Shown piece by piece: positions 54,214 to 62,875 of a stretch of 64,000 nt of DNA (positions within the stretch are counted from its first letter, which is position 1; each line of letters starts with the position of its first letter). Under the pieces are notes generated by a model, which worked only from the letters and a program-made list of their open reading frames with translations, was not told the DNA's origin and made no database searches. The position numbers and the translations under genes are program-made. The stretch covers positions 1 through 64,000 of the forward strand of contig NZ_JABTYE010000025.1 in NCBI RefSeq assembly GCF_013314895.1. The letters run 5' to 3'. Source of the stretch: Cupriavidus gilardii. Its GTDB lineage: Bacteria; Pseudomonadota; Gammaproteobacteria; Burkholderiales; Burkholderiaceae.

Positions 54214-55257
54214 ATGGATATGCTCAAGCGCAACAACGCTGCAACGCTCTCCCCGAACGAAGAAGCCGCGCTGTTCTTGTTGGACCAGACGATGGGTTAC
54301 GCCTATCAGGGAGCACTGCGCGCTGCGGCAGTCCTGCGCGTGGCGGACCACCTGGTGGATGGCCCGAAAACGGCGGACGAGCTCGCATTGGCTGTAGGCG
54401 CCAACGCAAATCGACTGCACCGCGTGCTGCGATTGCTCACCACTCGCGGTATTTTCCGTCAGAACGGCGAAGGCCAATATGAATTGACGCCGCCCGCGCA
54501 ATATCTGCGGTCCGATTTTCCTTACTCGCTGCGGGCGGCAGTACTTTGGCTGACTGACGAGCCAATGTTGCGCCCGATCGGAAATATTGTCGAGAGCGTG
54601 CGTGGCGATTCGGCTTTCGCGCATATCTATGGAATGCCCTATTTCGAATATTGGGCAAAGGCCAATGTGTCGTCGGGGGATTTTGACGAGGGAATGTGTT
54701 CGTATTCGGCGCTGGAAAGTTCAATCCTGGCGCGCAGCTACGATTTCCCGGAAAACGCGACGGTCGCGGACATCGGCGGCGGCTTTGGCATCCTGCTGCT
54801 GCATGTCCTGAAGGAGAATCCGGGCCTGCGTGGCATTCTGTTCGACCAGCAGCACGTCCTGGCGAAACACCGCCTCGCCGAACTGGGCGACGAAAGCCGC
54901 TGGGAACTGGCGTCCGGCAACTTCTTCGAATCGTGTCCGCGGGCGGACTTCTATCTGCTGAAGTTTGTGCTGCACGACTGGGACAACGAACGTGCCACGC
55001 AAATTCTGCGCTGCTGCAGAAAGGCGATGGCGCCGGGGGCGAAGGTGCTCGTGATGGACCCGATGATTCCGGCAGGCAACGCCTGGCATACCAGCAAGCT
55101 GGTAGACATGGTCGTCATGGCCGCCTGTCACGAAGGCGGTGGCTCCGAGCGTACGGAGGAGGAGTATCGGGAGCTGCTGGCCGGCGCCGATTTGCGACTG
55201 AATCGGATCATCGATACGGGTACCTACGTGCCGATCATCGAGGCGGTCGCCAACTGA
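54214..55257 (+). CDS. SAM-dependent O-methyltransferase (Methyltransf_2 type)
   Basis: 347 aa from ATG 54214 (MDMLKRNNAATLSPNEE) with GGAGG 10 bp upstream; a longer frame from 54061 lacks conservation. An N-terminal winged-helix dimerisation domain (residues about 15-100), then the Rossmann domain with SAM motif VADIGGGFGILL and KFVLHDWDNERATQIL, whose His is the catalytic base in plant COMT and bacterial polyketide O-methyltransferases. It stands alone between lexA and the asparaginase, next to AT-rich DNA, so it is probably accessory. No other biosynthetic gene is near, so the substrate is unknown. Confidence 0.88.
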   Translation: MDMLKRNNAATLSPNEEAALFLLDQTMGYAYQGALRAAAVLRVADHLVDGPKTADELALAVGANANRLHRVLRLLTTRGIFRQNGEGQYELTPPAQYLRSDFPYSLRAAVLWLTDEPMLRPIGNIVESVRGDSAFAHIYGMPYFEYWAKANVSSGDFDEGMCSYSALESSILARSYDFPENATVADIGGGFGILLLHVLKENPGLRGILFDQQHVLAKHRLAELGDESRWELASGNFFESCPRADFYLLKFVLHDWDNERATQILRCCRKAMAPGAKVLVMDPMIPAGNAWHTSKLVDMVVMAACHEGGGSERTEEEYRELLAGADLRLNRIIDTGTYVPIIEAVAN

Positions 55258-55348
55258 CGGCCCAGGCCGGCGAGGCAGGGCAAGACCGTACGGGAAAGGG
55301 GTGGCGTGGCGGGTACAATCTGCGCCTGCCTATGAATACCTCGTACCC

Positions 55349-56344
55349 ATGACTCTGCCTCGCGTCATCGTCCTTGCCACCGGCGGCACCATCGCCGGTT
55401 CCGCGTCCAGCGCCGCCAGCAGTGCGCGTTATCAGGCGGCCACGGTGCCGGTGTCGACGCTGCTCGAAGCGGTGCCGGCGCTGAAGGACGTGGCCCGGGT
55501 CGAGGCCGAGCAGGTCGCGCAGGTCGACAGCAAGGACATGTCGTTCGGCCTGTGGACGCGGCTGGCGGCGCGGGTTCACCACTGGTCCACGCAGGACGAC
55601 GTGGCCGGCATCGTGATCACGCATGGCACCGATTCGCTCGAAGAAACCGCGATGCTGCTGCATCTGGTGGGCGTGGCCAGCGTGCCGGTGGTGCTGACCG
55701 CTGCGATGCGGCCGGCGACCTCGCTGTCGGCCGACGGGCCGTTGAACCTGCTCGATGCCGTGCGGGTGGCGGCGCATGCGGATGCGGCGGGCAAGGGCGT
55801 GCTGGTGGTGATCAATCAGGAAATCCACGCGGGACGCGACGCGGTCAAGGCGCATACCTCCGCGGTCGATGCCTTCGCGTCTCCCGGCACCGGGCCGATC
55901 GGACTGGTGCAGGACGCGTTGGTGCGCTTTACCCGCGCACCGCTGCGGCTGCCCCAGCAGGCGTTGCCGCTGCCGGGGAACTGGCCCCCGGTCGAAATCG
56001 TCGCCAGCTATACGGAGCCGGGGCGCGTGGTCGTCGATGCGCTTGTGGCAAGCGGAGTGCGCGGTCTGGTGGTTGCGGCGGCGGGCAATGGTTCGATTCA
56101 CGAGACGCTGGCGGCGGCACTCGCCGACGCGGCACGCGCCGGTGTCGCGGTGGTGCGCAGCACCCGCACAGGCGCCGGCAATGTGATTGCCCCGTCGCAG
56201 CCGAATCCGGCGGCGGGCGCCTTCGTATCGGCCGGCGATCTGAATCCGTACAAGGCGCGGGTGGCGCTGCTCGTGGCGCTTGGCGCCGATCCCGGCCTGG
56301 CGGGCGATCCGGTGCGATTGCAGCGGTTCTTCGCGCAGATTTGA
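55349..56344 (+). CDS. asparaginase (type I/II fold)
   Basis: 331 aa from ATG 55349 (MTLPRVIVLATGGTIAGS). Active-site threonines: TGGTIAG and HGTDSLEETA; further conserved parts VVLTAAMRPATSLSADGPLNLLDA and AGNGSIHETL. It hydrolyses asparagine to aspartate and ammonia. The AQVDSKDM stretch resembles type II enzymes, but no signal peptide is visible, so it should stay in the cytosol. TACAAT at 55314-55319 is a possible -10 about 35 bp before the start. Confidence 0.9.
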   Translation: MTLPRVIVLATGGTIAGSASSAASSARYQAATVPVSTLLEAVPALKDVARVEAEQVAQVDSKDMSFGLWTRLAARVHHWSTQDDVAGIVITHGTDSLEETAMLLHLVGVASVPVVLTAAMRPATSLSADGPLNLLDAVRVAAHADAAGKGVLVVINQEIHAGRDAVKAHTSAVDAFASPGTGPIGLVQDALVRFTRAPLRLPQQALPLPGNWPPVEIVASYTEPGRVVVDALVASGVRGLVVAAAGNGSIHETLAAALADAARAGVAVVRSTRTGAGNVIAPSQPNPAAGAFVSAGDLNPYKARVALLVALGADPGLAGDPVRLQRFFAQI

Positions 56345-56395
56345 GGCCTGCGGCGTGCGCCGGGCGGCGCCAATCCGGCTGCGAGCCCATGCAGC

Positions 56396-56424
56396 TTGCC
56401 GTCCTGGCCGTTCCGGGCTATACT
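56396..56424 (+). promoter_or_regulatory. promoter of rpsF-priB-rpsR-rplI
   Basis: TTGCCG, a 17-bp spacer and TATACT; the start would be near 56431, about 60 nt before rpsF. Confidence 0.75.
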
Positions 56425-56491
56425 CGCGGGCTATTTAACCCTTGCTGCACCGGACTTGGCGCCCGGGCGGCTTATCCCAAAAGGAGCGTCA

Positions 56492-56866
56492 ATGCGTCAT
56501 TACGAAATCGTATTCATCGTCCATCCGGACCAGAGCGAGCAAGTGCCGGCCATGATCGAGCGTTACAAGACGCTGGTCACGTCGCAGAACGGCCAGGTGC
56601 ATCGCGTGGAAGACTGGGGCCGTCGTCAACTGGCCTACATGATCCAGAAGCTGGCCAAGGCTCACTACGTTTGCCTGAACATCGAGTGCGGCAAGGACAC
56701 GCTGGCTGAGCTCGAACACGCGTTCAAGTTCAACGACGCCGTGCTGCGCCACCTGATCGTCCAGACCAAGAAGGCCGAGACCGGCCCGTCGCCGATGATG
56801 AAGGAAGTGCAGCGCGAAGAAGCCCGCAAGGCATCGGCGCAAACCAGCGAAGGCCAGGCCGCCTGA
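56492..56866 (+). CDS. rpsF: 30S ribosomal protein S6
   Basis: 124 aa from ATG 56492 ([21 protein letters not shown]) with AAAAGGAG upstream. Ferredoxin-like fold, [23 protein letters not shown] and [13 protein letters not shown]. Binds 16S rRNA together with S18. The acidic tail ([21 protein letters not shown]) resembles that of S6 proteins modified by glutamylation in some bacteria, but no evidence for it here. Confidence 0.97.
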   Translation: MRHYEIVFIVHPDQSEQVPAMIERYKTLVTSQNGQVHRVEDWGRRQLAYMIQKLAKAHYVCLNIECGKDTLAELEHAFKFNDAVLRHLIVQTKKAETGPSPMMKEVQREEARKASAQTSEGQAA

Positions 56867-56931
56867 GTGCGGTCTGCTGTGGGCGGTTCGCTCCGGCATG
56901 ACCGGAGCGGCATGCGAGGGGCGGTGGCGCG

Positions 56932-57231
56932 ATGAACCAGCTGAGGCTGCACGCCACCCTCGTCGAGCGCGACGCGTTGCGCTATACACCGGCCGGCATC
57001 CCCGTCGTCAATTGCCTTCTGCAATACGGCGGCGAGGTGGTCGAAGCGCAGACGCCGCGGCAGATCGAGTTCGCGATCGCCGCGATGGGCGTCGGTCCGG
57101 TCGGCCAGCACCTCGAGCGCACGCCGCTCGGCACGGTGCTCGACTGCGAAGGCTTCCTCGCCCGCAAGCACCGCAACAGCAAGGCTCTCGTCTTTCACAT
57201 CACTGGATGTAAAGCATTCGTAAAGGATTGA
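56932..57231 (+). CDS. priB: primosomal replication protein PriB
   Basis: 99 aa OB-fold protein (MNQLRLHATLVERDALRYTPAGIPVVN, VLDCEGFLARKHRNSKALVFHI). It binds single-stranded DNA and PriA in replication restart. Located between rpsF and rpsR, its classical place in beta- and gammaproteobacteria, and co-transcribed with them. Confidence 0.95.
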   Translation: MNQLRLHATLVERDALRYTPAGIPVVNCLLQYGGEVVEAQTPRQIEFAIAAMGVGPVGQHLERTPLGTVLDCEGFLARKHRNSKALVFHITGCKAFVKD

Positions 57232-57234
57232 ACC

Positions 57235-57513
57235 ATGGCATTCGTCAAACGTGACAACAAGAACAAGAAGCGCTTCCAGCAGCAGAACCCGCTGTTCAAG
57301 CGCAAGCGCTTCTGCCGCTTCACCGTGGCCGGCGTCGAACAGATCGACTACAAGGATCTGGACACGCTGAAAGACTTCATCGGCGATAACGGCAAGATCA
57401 CGCCGGCTCGTCTGACCGGCACCAAGGCGCACTATCAGCGTCAGCTCGACACGGCAATCAAGCGCGCTCGCTTCCTGGCGCTGCTGCCGTACACCGACCT
57501 GCACAAGAACTGA
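57235..57513 (+). CDS. rpsR: 30S ribosomal protein S18
   Basis: 92 aa beginning [20 protein letters not shown]; conserved [23 protein letters not shown] and the basic C-terminal helix ([20 protein letters not shown]). Forms a pair with S6 on the platform of the 30S subunit. Starts 3 bp after the priB stop. Confidence 0.97.
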   Translation: MAFVKRDNKNKKRFQQQNPLFKRKRFCRFTVAGVEQIDYKDLDTLKDFIGDNGKITPARLTGTKAHYQRQLDTAIKRARFLALLPYTDLHKN

Positions 57514-57540
57514 TCGCCTGGTCGCCAAGGAGAAAACACG

Positions 57541-57993
57541 ATGCAAGTCATTCTGCTGGAAAAAGTCGTCAACCTGGGCAACCTGGGTGACATCGTTCGC
57601 GTCAAGGATGGTTACGCCCGTAACTTCCTGATCCCGTCCAAGCGTGCCCGCCGCGCCACGCAGACCGCCATCGCCGAGTTCGAGGCCAAGCGCGCCGAGC
57701 TGGAAAAGGCCGCCGCCGAGAAGCTGGCCGCCGCGCAAGCCGAAGGCGAGAAGCTGAACGGTCTGACCGTTCAGATCACGCAGAAGTCGGGCGTGGACGG
57801 CCGTCTGTTCGGCTCGGTGACCAACGCCGACATCGCCGAAGCGCTGGCTGGCCAGGGCTTCAAGGTCGAGAAGGCGCAGGTTCGTCTGCCGAACGGTCCG
57901 CTGAAGATGGTCGGCGACTACCCGATCAGCGTGTCGCTGCACACGGACGTCGCGGTCGACATCACCGTCTCGGTGCTGGGCGAGCACGTCTAA
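57541..57993 (+). CDS. rplI: 50S ribosomal protein L9
   Basis: 150 aa: N-terminal domain [32 protein letters not shown], a long connecting helix, and the C-terminal domain with [19 protein letters not shown]. Binds 23S rRNA near the L1 stalk. Preceded by AAGGAG. Last gene of the ribosomal operon. Confidence 0.97.
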   Translation: MQVILLEKVVNLGNLGDIVRVKDGYARNFLIPSKRARRATQTAIAEFEAKRAELEKAAAEKLAAAQAEGEKLNGLTVQITQKSGVDGRLFGSVTNADIAEALAGQGFKVEKAQVRLPNGPLKMVGDYPISVSLHTDVAVDITVSVLGEHV

Positions 57994-58054
57994 GCTTGCC
58001 GGCCGCGCTGGCGCGACATCGGTTCGCGCCGCCGCGGCTCGGTCAGGCCAGCAA

Positions 58055-58092
58055 GAAGGCAGGAGAGGCTGACAGCCCCTTCTGCCTTTTTT
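58055..58092 (+). terminator. terminator of the ribosomal operon
   Basis: AAGGCAG (58056-58062) pairs with CTGCCTT (58082-58088) enclosing a further GGCT/AGCC pair, and runs into TTTTTT. The remainder to dnaB shows no gene. Confidence 0.85.
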
Positions 58093-58217
58093 CTTTGCTG
58101 CCTTTTTCCTTGCATCGCACGCACCCATGCGCGCGACGCCCACGGCGCCACCATTGCCCGGATCATCCGCCGCCCATCGCCGCCCGAGAATCGCTCGGCC
58201 ATGCGCGGGCAGGCCGC

Positions 58218-58223
58218 TATAAT
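58218..58223 (+). promoter_or_regulatory. -10 element close to the dnaB start
   Basis: TATAAT only 8 bp before the ATG at 58232, so the transcript would begin within a few bases of the start codon. No good -35 is seen. Confidence 0.45.
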
Positions 58224-58231
58224 TGCCCCCC

Positions 58232-59623
58232 ATGAACGCGCCCGTCGCCGATCCCCAACTCGACAATCTCAAAGTCCCTCCGCATTCCATCGAGGCCGAG
58301 CAATCGGTGCTGGGTGGCCTGCTGCTGGATAACGCGGCCTGGGACCGCATCGCCGATTTCCTGTCCGAGGCGGATTTCTATCGCTACGATCACCGGGTGA
58401 TCTTCCAGTGCATCGCGCGGTTGATCTCGGACACCAAGCCGGCCGACGTGATCACGGTCTACGAGATGCTGCAGGTCGCCGGCAAGGCGGAGGAGGTCGG
58501 CGGTCTCGCGTATCTGAATTCGCTGGCGCAGAACACGCCGAGCGCGGCCAATATCCGCCGCTACGCGGAGATCGTCCGCGAGCGTTCGGTGCTGCGCAAG
58601 CTCGTCACGGTGGCCGACGATATCGCGACCTCGGCCTTCGCGCCGAAGGGCCGCGAGGTGCGCGAGCTGCTGGACGAGGCCGAATCGAAGGTGTTCGCGA
58701 TCGCCGAGGAAGGCTCGCGCGGGCAGAAGGGCTTCCAGGAAATCCAGCCGCTGCTGACGCAGGTGGTCGAACGCATCGACGAGCTGTATCACCGCGACGC
58801 CAATACCGATGTCACCGGCGTACCCACGGGCTTCATCGATCTGGACCGGATGACCAGCGGCATGCAGCCGGGCGACCTGATCATCGTCGCAGGCCGTCCG
58901 TCGATGGGCAAGACCGCGTTCTCGCTGAATATCGGCGAGCACGTCGCGGTCGAGCAGGGCCTGCCGGTGGCGGTGTTCTCGATGGAAATGGCCGGCACGC
59001 AGCTGGCGATGCGTATGCTCGGCTCGGTGGGCCGGCTCGATCAGCACCGTCTGCGTACCGGGCGGCTGCTCGACGAGGATTGGCCGCGGCTGACGCATGC
59101 GATCCAGCGGATGAACGATGCGCAATTGTTCATCGACGAGACGCCGGCGCTGAACCCGATGGAGCTGCGCGCGCGTTCGCGCCGGCTGGCGCGGCAATGC
59201 GGCCAGCTGGGCCTGATCATCATCGACTATCTGCAGCTGATGTCGGGCTCGGGCGGCGGCGAAAACCGCGCCACCGAGATCTCCGAGATCTCGCGTTCGC
59301 TCAAGGGGCTGGCCAAGGAGCTCAACTGTCCGGTGATCGCGCTGTCGCAGCTGAACCGCAGCCTGGAGCAGCGTCCCAACAAGCGCCCGGTGATGTCCGA
59401 CCTGCGCGAATCGGGCGCCATCGAGCAGGATGCCGACGTGATCCTGTTCATCTATCGCGACGAGGTCTACAACCCCGATTCGCAGGACAAGGGCACCGCC
59501 GAAATCATCATCGGCAAGCAGCGTAACGGTCCGATCGGCACCGTACGGCTGACTTTCCTGGGCCAGTTTACGAAGTTCGACAACTTCAGCGGCGGCCCGG
59601 CGTTCTTCGACAACGACACCTGA
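58232..59623 (+). CDS. dnaB: replicative DNA helicase
   Basis: 463 aa from ATG 58232; a TTG 9 bp upstream is in frame. N-terminal DnaB domain (VPPHSIEAEQSVLGGLLLDN), linker helix, and RecA-like motor with Walker A GRPSMGKTAFSLN, Walker B LIIIDYLQLMSG, and RPVMSDLRESGAIEQDADVILF. Hexameric helicase that unwinds DNA ahead of the replication fork and loads primase. A normal-length protein without an intein. Confidence 0.97.
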   Translation: MNAPVADPQLDNLKVPPHSIEAEQSVLGGLLLDNAAWDRIADFLSEADFYRYDHRVIFQCIARLISDTKPADVITVYEMLQVAGKAEEVGGLAYLNSLAQNTPSAANIRRYAEIVRERSVLRKLVTVADDIATSAFAPKGREVRELLDEAESKVFAIAEEGSRGQKGFQEIQPLLTQVVERIDELYHRDANTDVTGVPTGFIDLDRMTSGMQPGDLIIVAGRPSMGKTAFSLNIGEHVAVEQGLPVAVFSMEMAGTQLAMRMLGSVGRLDQHRLRTGRLLDEDWPRLTHAIQRMNDAQLFIDETPALNPMELRARSRRLARQCGQLGLIIIDYLQLMSGSGGGENRATEISEISRSLKGLAKELNCPVIALSQLNRSLEQRPNKRPVMSDLRESGAIEQDADVILFIYRDEVYNPDSQDKGTAEIIIGKQRNGPIGTVRLTFLGQFTKFDNFSGGPAFFDNDT

Positions 59624-59816
59624 CGCAGCCGGTGCGGCGCGGCGGCAGCGCGCCGCCGCGTTGCGCTACACAAAGCGTACGTCACGCGTTGACTACCCTG
59701 TAGAATATTGCTTTTCCGTGACAGCCGGCGGCGACGCCGGCTGTTGCGCAATCTCTCCCGCAATCCAGTTATTCCCAACGAGACGGCGCGCTCGCGCGCC
59801 GCGACAAGGAACAGCC

Positions 59817-60443
59817 ATGTTCGGCCGATTCATGCCCACCGAGGGCAAGTTCTTCGAATACTTCAACCAGCACGCCGACTGCGCGGTCACCGCATCGCGC
59901 GAACTGGAAACGCTGATCAACGATCTCGGCAACGCCGAAGCCCATGCGCGGCGCGTGCAGGCCACCGAGAAGAAGGCGGACCGGATCACGCACGACACCA
60001 TCGATCTGCTGCACAAGACATTCATCACGCCGCTCGACCGGGACGAGATCCACAAGCTGATCACGACCATGGACGACATCCTCGATCTGATGGAGGACGT
60101 GGCCGAGACCATCACGCTGTACGACGTCACCAGCCTGACCGACGAGGCCCGCAAGCTCGCCTCGATCTGCGTGCAGTGCTGCGAACTGGTCAAGATCGCA
60201 GTGGGCCTGCTCGAGGACATGGGCAACGCCAGCACGATCCTGAAGACGGCCCAGCAGATCGATCAGCTCGAATCCGAGGCTGACCGGTTGATGCGCGGGG
60301 CGATTTCCAAGCTGTTCCGCGACGAGACCGACGTCAAGCGGCTGATCAAGATGAAGGCCATCTTCGAGCAGCTCGAGACGATCACGGACAAGTGCGAGGA
60401 CGTGGCCAACATCATCGAAGGCATCGTGCTGGAAAACGCCTGA
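59817..60443 (+). CDS. DUF47 PhoU-like protein, partner of Pit
   Basis: 208 aa from ATG 59817 (MFGRFMPTEGKFFEYFNQHADC). All-helical PhoU-like fold with two metal-cluster motifs of the ExxxD type (EKKADRITHDTIDLLHKT and ESEADRLMRGAISKLF). DUF47 genes lie directly before pit genes in most bacteria and seem to regulate the low-affinity phosphate transporter. The gap to pit is 21 bp; co-transcription is likely. In-frame codons from 59661 to 59816 are unconserved. Confidence 0.9.
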   Translation: MFGRFMPTEGKFFEYFNQHADCAVTASRELETLINDLGNAEAHARRVQATEKKADRITHDTIDLLHKTFITPLDRDEIHKLITTMDDILDLMEDVAETITLYDVTSLTDEARKLASICVQCCELVKIAVGLLEDMGNASTILKTAQQIDQLESEADRLMRGAISKLFRDETDVKRLIKMKAIFEQLETITDKCEDVANIIEGIVLENA

Positions 60444-60464
60444 GCGCGCCAACCGGAACTCCGC

Positions 60465-61475
60465 ATGCAGACTGTACAAATGAGCTTGTGGGTGATCGTC
60501 CTGCTGGTGACGCTCGCCTTGCTGTTCGACTTCATGAACGGCTTTCACGACGCCGCGAACTCGATCGCGACCGTGGTGTCGACCGGCGTGCTCAAGCCCC
60601 ATCACGCAGTGGCGCTGGCCGCCGTCTGCAACGTGATCGCGATCTTCGTGTTTCATCTGAAGGTAGCCGCCACCGTTGGCACCGGCACGATCGACGTCAA
60701 TATCGTCGACCACTACGTGATATTCGGCGCGCTGGTCGGCGCCATCGCGTGGAACCTGATCACCTGGTATTACGGCATCCCGTCGTCGTCCTCGCATGCG
60801 CTGATTGGCGGCCTGGTCGGCGCCGCGGTGGCCAAGGCAGGCACCGGCGCGCTGGTGGCCAGCGGCCTGCTGAAGACCGTGGCCTTTATCCTGATCTCGC
60901 CGCTGATGGGCATGCTGCTCGGCTCGCTGCTGATGCTGGTGGTCGGCTGGACCTTCTTCCGCACGCCGCCGTCGCGGGTGGACCGCTGGTTCCGCCGGCT
61001 GCAGCTGGTGTCGGCCTCGCTCTATAGCCTGGGCCACGGCGGCAACGACGCGCAGAAGACCATCGGCATCATCTGGATGCTGCTGATCGCCAGCGGCCAC
61101 GTTCTGCAGAGCGACAGCGCGCCGCCGACCTGGGTCATCGTCAGCTGCTATGTGGCGATCGGCATGGGCACGCTGTTCGGTGGCTGGCGTATCGTGCGGA
61201 CCATGGGGCAGAAGATCACCAAGCTCAAGCCCGTGGGCGGCTTCTGCGCCGAGACGGGCGGGGCGATCTCGCTGTTCCTCGCTTCCACGCTGGGTGTGCC
61301 GGTCTCGACCACGCATACGATCACCGGCGCCATCGTCGGCGTCGGCACGGTGCGCAAGACCTCGGCGGTGCGTTGGGGCGTGGCCGGAAATATCGTCTGG
61401 GCGTGGGTGCTGACCATTCCGGCATCGGCGTTCATGTCGGCGATCGCATGGTGGATCGGGCGGCATCTGCTGTAA
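60465..61475 (+). CDS. pit: low-affinity inorganic phosphate transporter
   Basis: 336 aa, about ten membrane helices. PiT-family signature FDFMNGFHDAANSIATVVSTG near the N-terminus and the repeated GVPVSTTHTITGAIVG near the C-terminus, with SLGHGGNDAQKTIG in the middle loop. It moves phosphate (as metal-phosphate) by proton symport. ATG 60480 is an alternative start. Together with DUF47 forms a two-gene operon. Confidence 0.94.
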   Translation: MQTVQMSLWVIVLLVTLALLFDFMNGFHDAANSIATVVSTGVLKPHHAVALAAVCNVIAIFVFHLKVAATVGTGTIDVNIVDHYVIFGALVGAIAWNLITWYYGIPSSSSHALIGGLVGAAVAKAGTGALVASGLLKTVAFILISPLMGMLLGSLLMLVVGWTFFRTPPSRVDRWFRRLQLVSASLYSLGHGGNDAQKTIGIIWMLLIASGHVLQSDSAPPTWVIVSCYVAIGMGTLFGGWRIVRTMGQKITKLKPVGGFCAETGGAISLFLASTLGVPVSTTHTITGAIVGVGTVRKTSAVRWGVAGNIVWAWVLTIPASAFMSAIAWWIGRHLL

Positions 61476-61507
61476 CGCCGGCCCCGACAGGGCGATGGGC
61501 AACAGCA

Positions 61508-61538
61508 AAGGCCAGGCATCTGCCTGGCCTTTTCCTTT
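61508..61538 (+). terminator. terminator after pit
   Basis: AAGGCCAGGC-ATCT-GCCTGGCCTT, a perfect 10-bp stem followed by TTCCTTT. Confidence 0.85.
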
Positions 61539-61576
61539 GGGGCTTCGACTGCGCGCCTGTGCCGACCCGCGCCGGA

Positions 61577-62260
61577 TCAGCGATTGGCGAAGGCTGCGAT
61601 CGGGTCGTCGTCTTCGGGCATCGGCGCCGGCGCGGGCGAAGGCGCGTTCGGCACCGATGGCGGTGAAGCCGGCACGGCGGGCGCGGCCCGCGGAACCGGC
61701 GTGCTGGGCGCGACCGGTACTGCGGCGCTCGCCACCCGTCGCGCGCCGTTGTAGCGCGACGCCCAGTACGGCTTGGTCATGTCCTCCAGCCGCACGGTGC
61801 CGCCGGTCGACGGCGCGTGAACGAAGCGGTTTTGCCCGACGTAGATGCCCACATGCGAGTTCGCGCGCCCGGTGGTGTTGAAGAACACCAGATCGCCCGA
61901 GGCGACCTGCTCCCGCTCGAGCGGCGTGCCCCGCGTGCCCATCGCCTCGGTGGTGCGCGGCAGATTGACGTTGGCCGCGCGCGCCACCACGTAGCGCACC
62001 AGACCGCTGCAGTCGAAGCCGGAATCGGGGGTGTTGCCGCCGTAACGGTAGGGCGTGCCGACCAGCGACATCGCCTGGATCGAGATCTCCTCCAGGCCGG
62101 CGCTCGGTTCGACCATCGGGGCGCGCGGCGCGCGGGCATGGCCACCATGACGCGAGGGTGGCGTGCTGGCGCAGGCGGCCAGCAGCAGGGCGAGGGCGCC
62201 CAGCAGCAGGGGGCGCGCACGAACGGTCGATGAAACAGGGCCGGTGCTTGTCGATCGCAT
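61577..62260 (-). CDS. NlpC/P60-family lipoprotein peptidoglycan hydrolase
   Basis: 227 aa. Signal peptide with lipobox LLAACAS. NlpC/P60 domain from about residue 58: catalytic Cys in GFDCSGLVRYV, His in SHVGIYVG and the third polar residue in HAPSTGG. The tail (from about 180) is Pro/Ala-rich. The enzyme should cut peptidoglycan stem peptides in the periplasm, anchored to a membrane. It converges with pit. The next gene on the same strand, 64 bp upstream, encodes another exported protein. Confidence 0.92.
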   Translation of the reverse strand: MRSTSTGPVSSTVRARPLLLGALALLLAACASTPPSRHGGHARAPRAPMVEPSAGLEEISIQAMSLVGTPYRYGGNTPDSGFDCSGLVRYVVARAANVNLPRTTEAMGTRGTPLEREQVASGDLVFFNTTGRANSHVGIYVGQNRFVHAPSTGGTVRLEDMTKPYWASRYNGARRVASAAVPVAPSTPVPRAAPAVPASPPSVPNAPSPAPAPMPEDDDPIAAFANR

Positions 62261-62324
62261 GGGCTGGTGGGCCAGCCGGTGCGGTCCATCGACGCGCGCG
62301 GTGCCCTGCGCAGGGTCCGGATCG

Positions 62325-62858
62325 CTACCAGCGCATTTGCGCGTCGTAGGTACCGGTGCCGACGGTCATGGACTTGGGCTGGCCGTTGTAAGTGGCGTGC
62401 ACATTGTAGCGGCCCTCCGGCGCCTTGATCAGGCAGCGCGGCCCTTCGGTGCGAAATCGCGCCACTTCGTGGCCTTCGCGCATCAGTCGGACCTCGACAT
62501 CGGCCAGATACTCGCCGGTGGATCCCTGCGTAAACAGCACGCCCATATTGAACTGCTTCTGGCGCGCGGCCAGCCGCTGCTGTTCATCCTCGCCGACGCC
62601 CCCGCAGACATAGCTGACCGCACCGATGGTGCGGATCACCGGTTCGTTGACCGGCGGGGCGGCCACCGGCGCAGGGGCCGGCGACGGAGTGGCGACCGAT
62701 GGCGGGGTCACGCCCGGCGCCGTCGAGCCCGGAGGCGGCGCCGCTCCCGGTTGCGACACGGCCTGCGCGCGCAGCAGGTCCGGCGCGCTGGCCGCGACCG
62801 CCGCCATCAGACAGGGGATCAGCGCGCCATGGACGCGCTGCCAGCGATAGACTCGCAT
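62325..62858 (-). CDS. exported protein of unknown function (177 aa)
   Basis: Start ATG 62858 with GGAGG upstream. Signal peptide (residues about 1-32, cleavage near LRAQA). A Pro/Ala/Ser/Val-rich stretch (about 35-80) precedes a compact domain containing GAVSYVCGGVGEDEQQRL, GSTGEYLADVEVRLMREG and GRYNVHATYNGQPKSMTVGTG. This domain looks like an Ig-like/carboxypeptidase-regulatory sandwich that might bind a ligand, but I do not recognise the family. Lies between the NlpC/P60 lipoprotein and phoH genes, same strand. Confidence 0.72.
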   Translation of the reverse strand: MRVYRWQRVHGALIPCLMAAVAASAPDLLRAQAVSQPGAAPPPGSTAPGVTPPSVATPSPAPAPVAAPPVNEPVIRTIGAVSYVCGGVGEDEQQRLAARQKQFNMGVLFTQGSTGEYLADVEVRLMREGHEVARFRTEGPRCLIKAPEGRYNVHATYNGQPKSMTVGTGTYDAQMRW

Positions 62859-62875
62859 CGCTTGCCTCCGTCCGC

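Noticed and set aside
57990-58202. 70-codon minus-strand ORF between rplI and dnaB
   Set aside because: Overlaps the operon terminator, Arg-rich without motif and no ribosome site.
59689-59706. TTGACT and TAGAAT before the DUF47 gene read as a -35/-10 pair
   Set aside because: Only 6 bp lie between them, too close for a sigma-70 promoter; TAGAAT alone might still be a -10.
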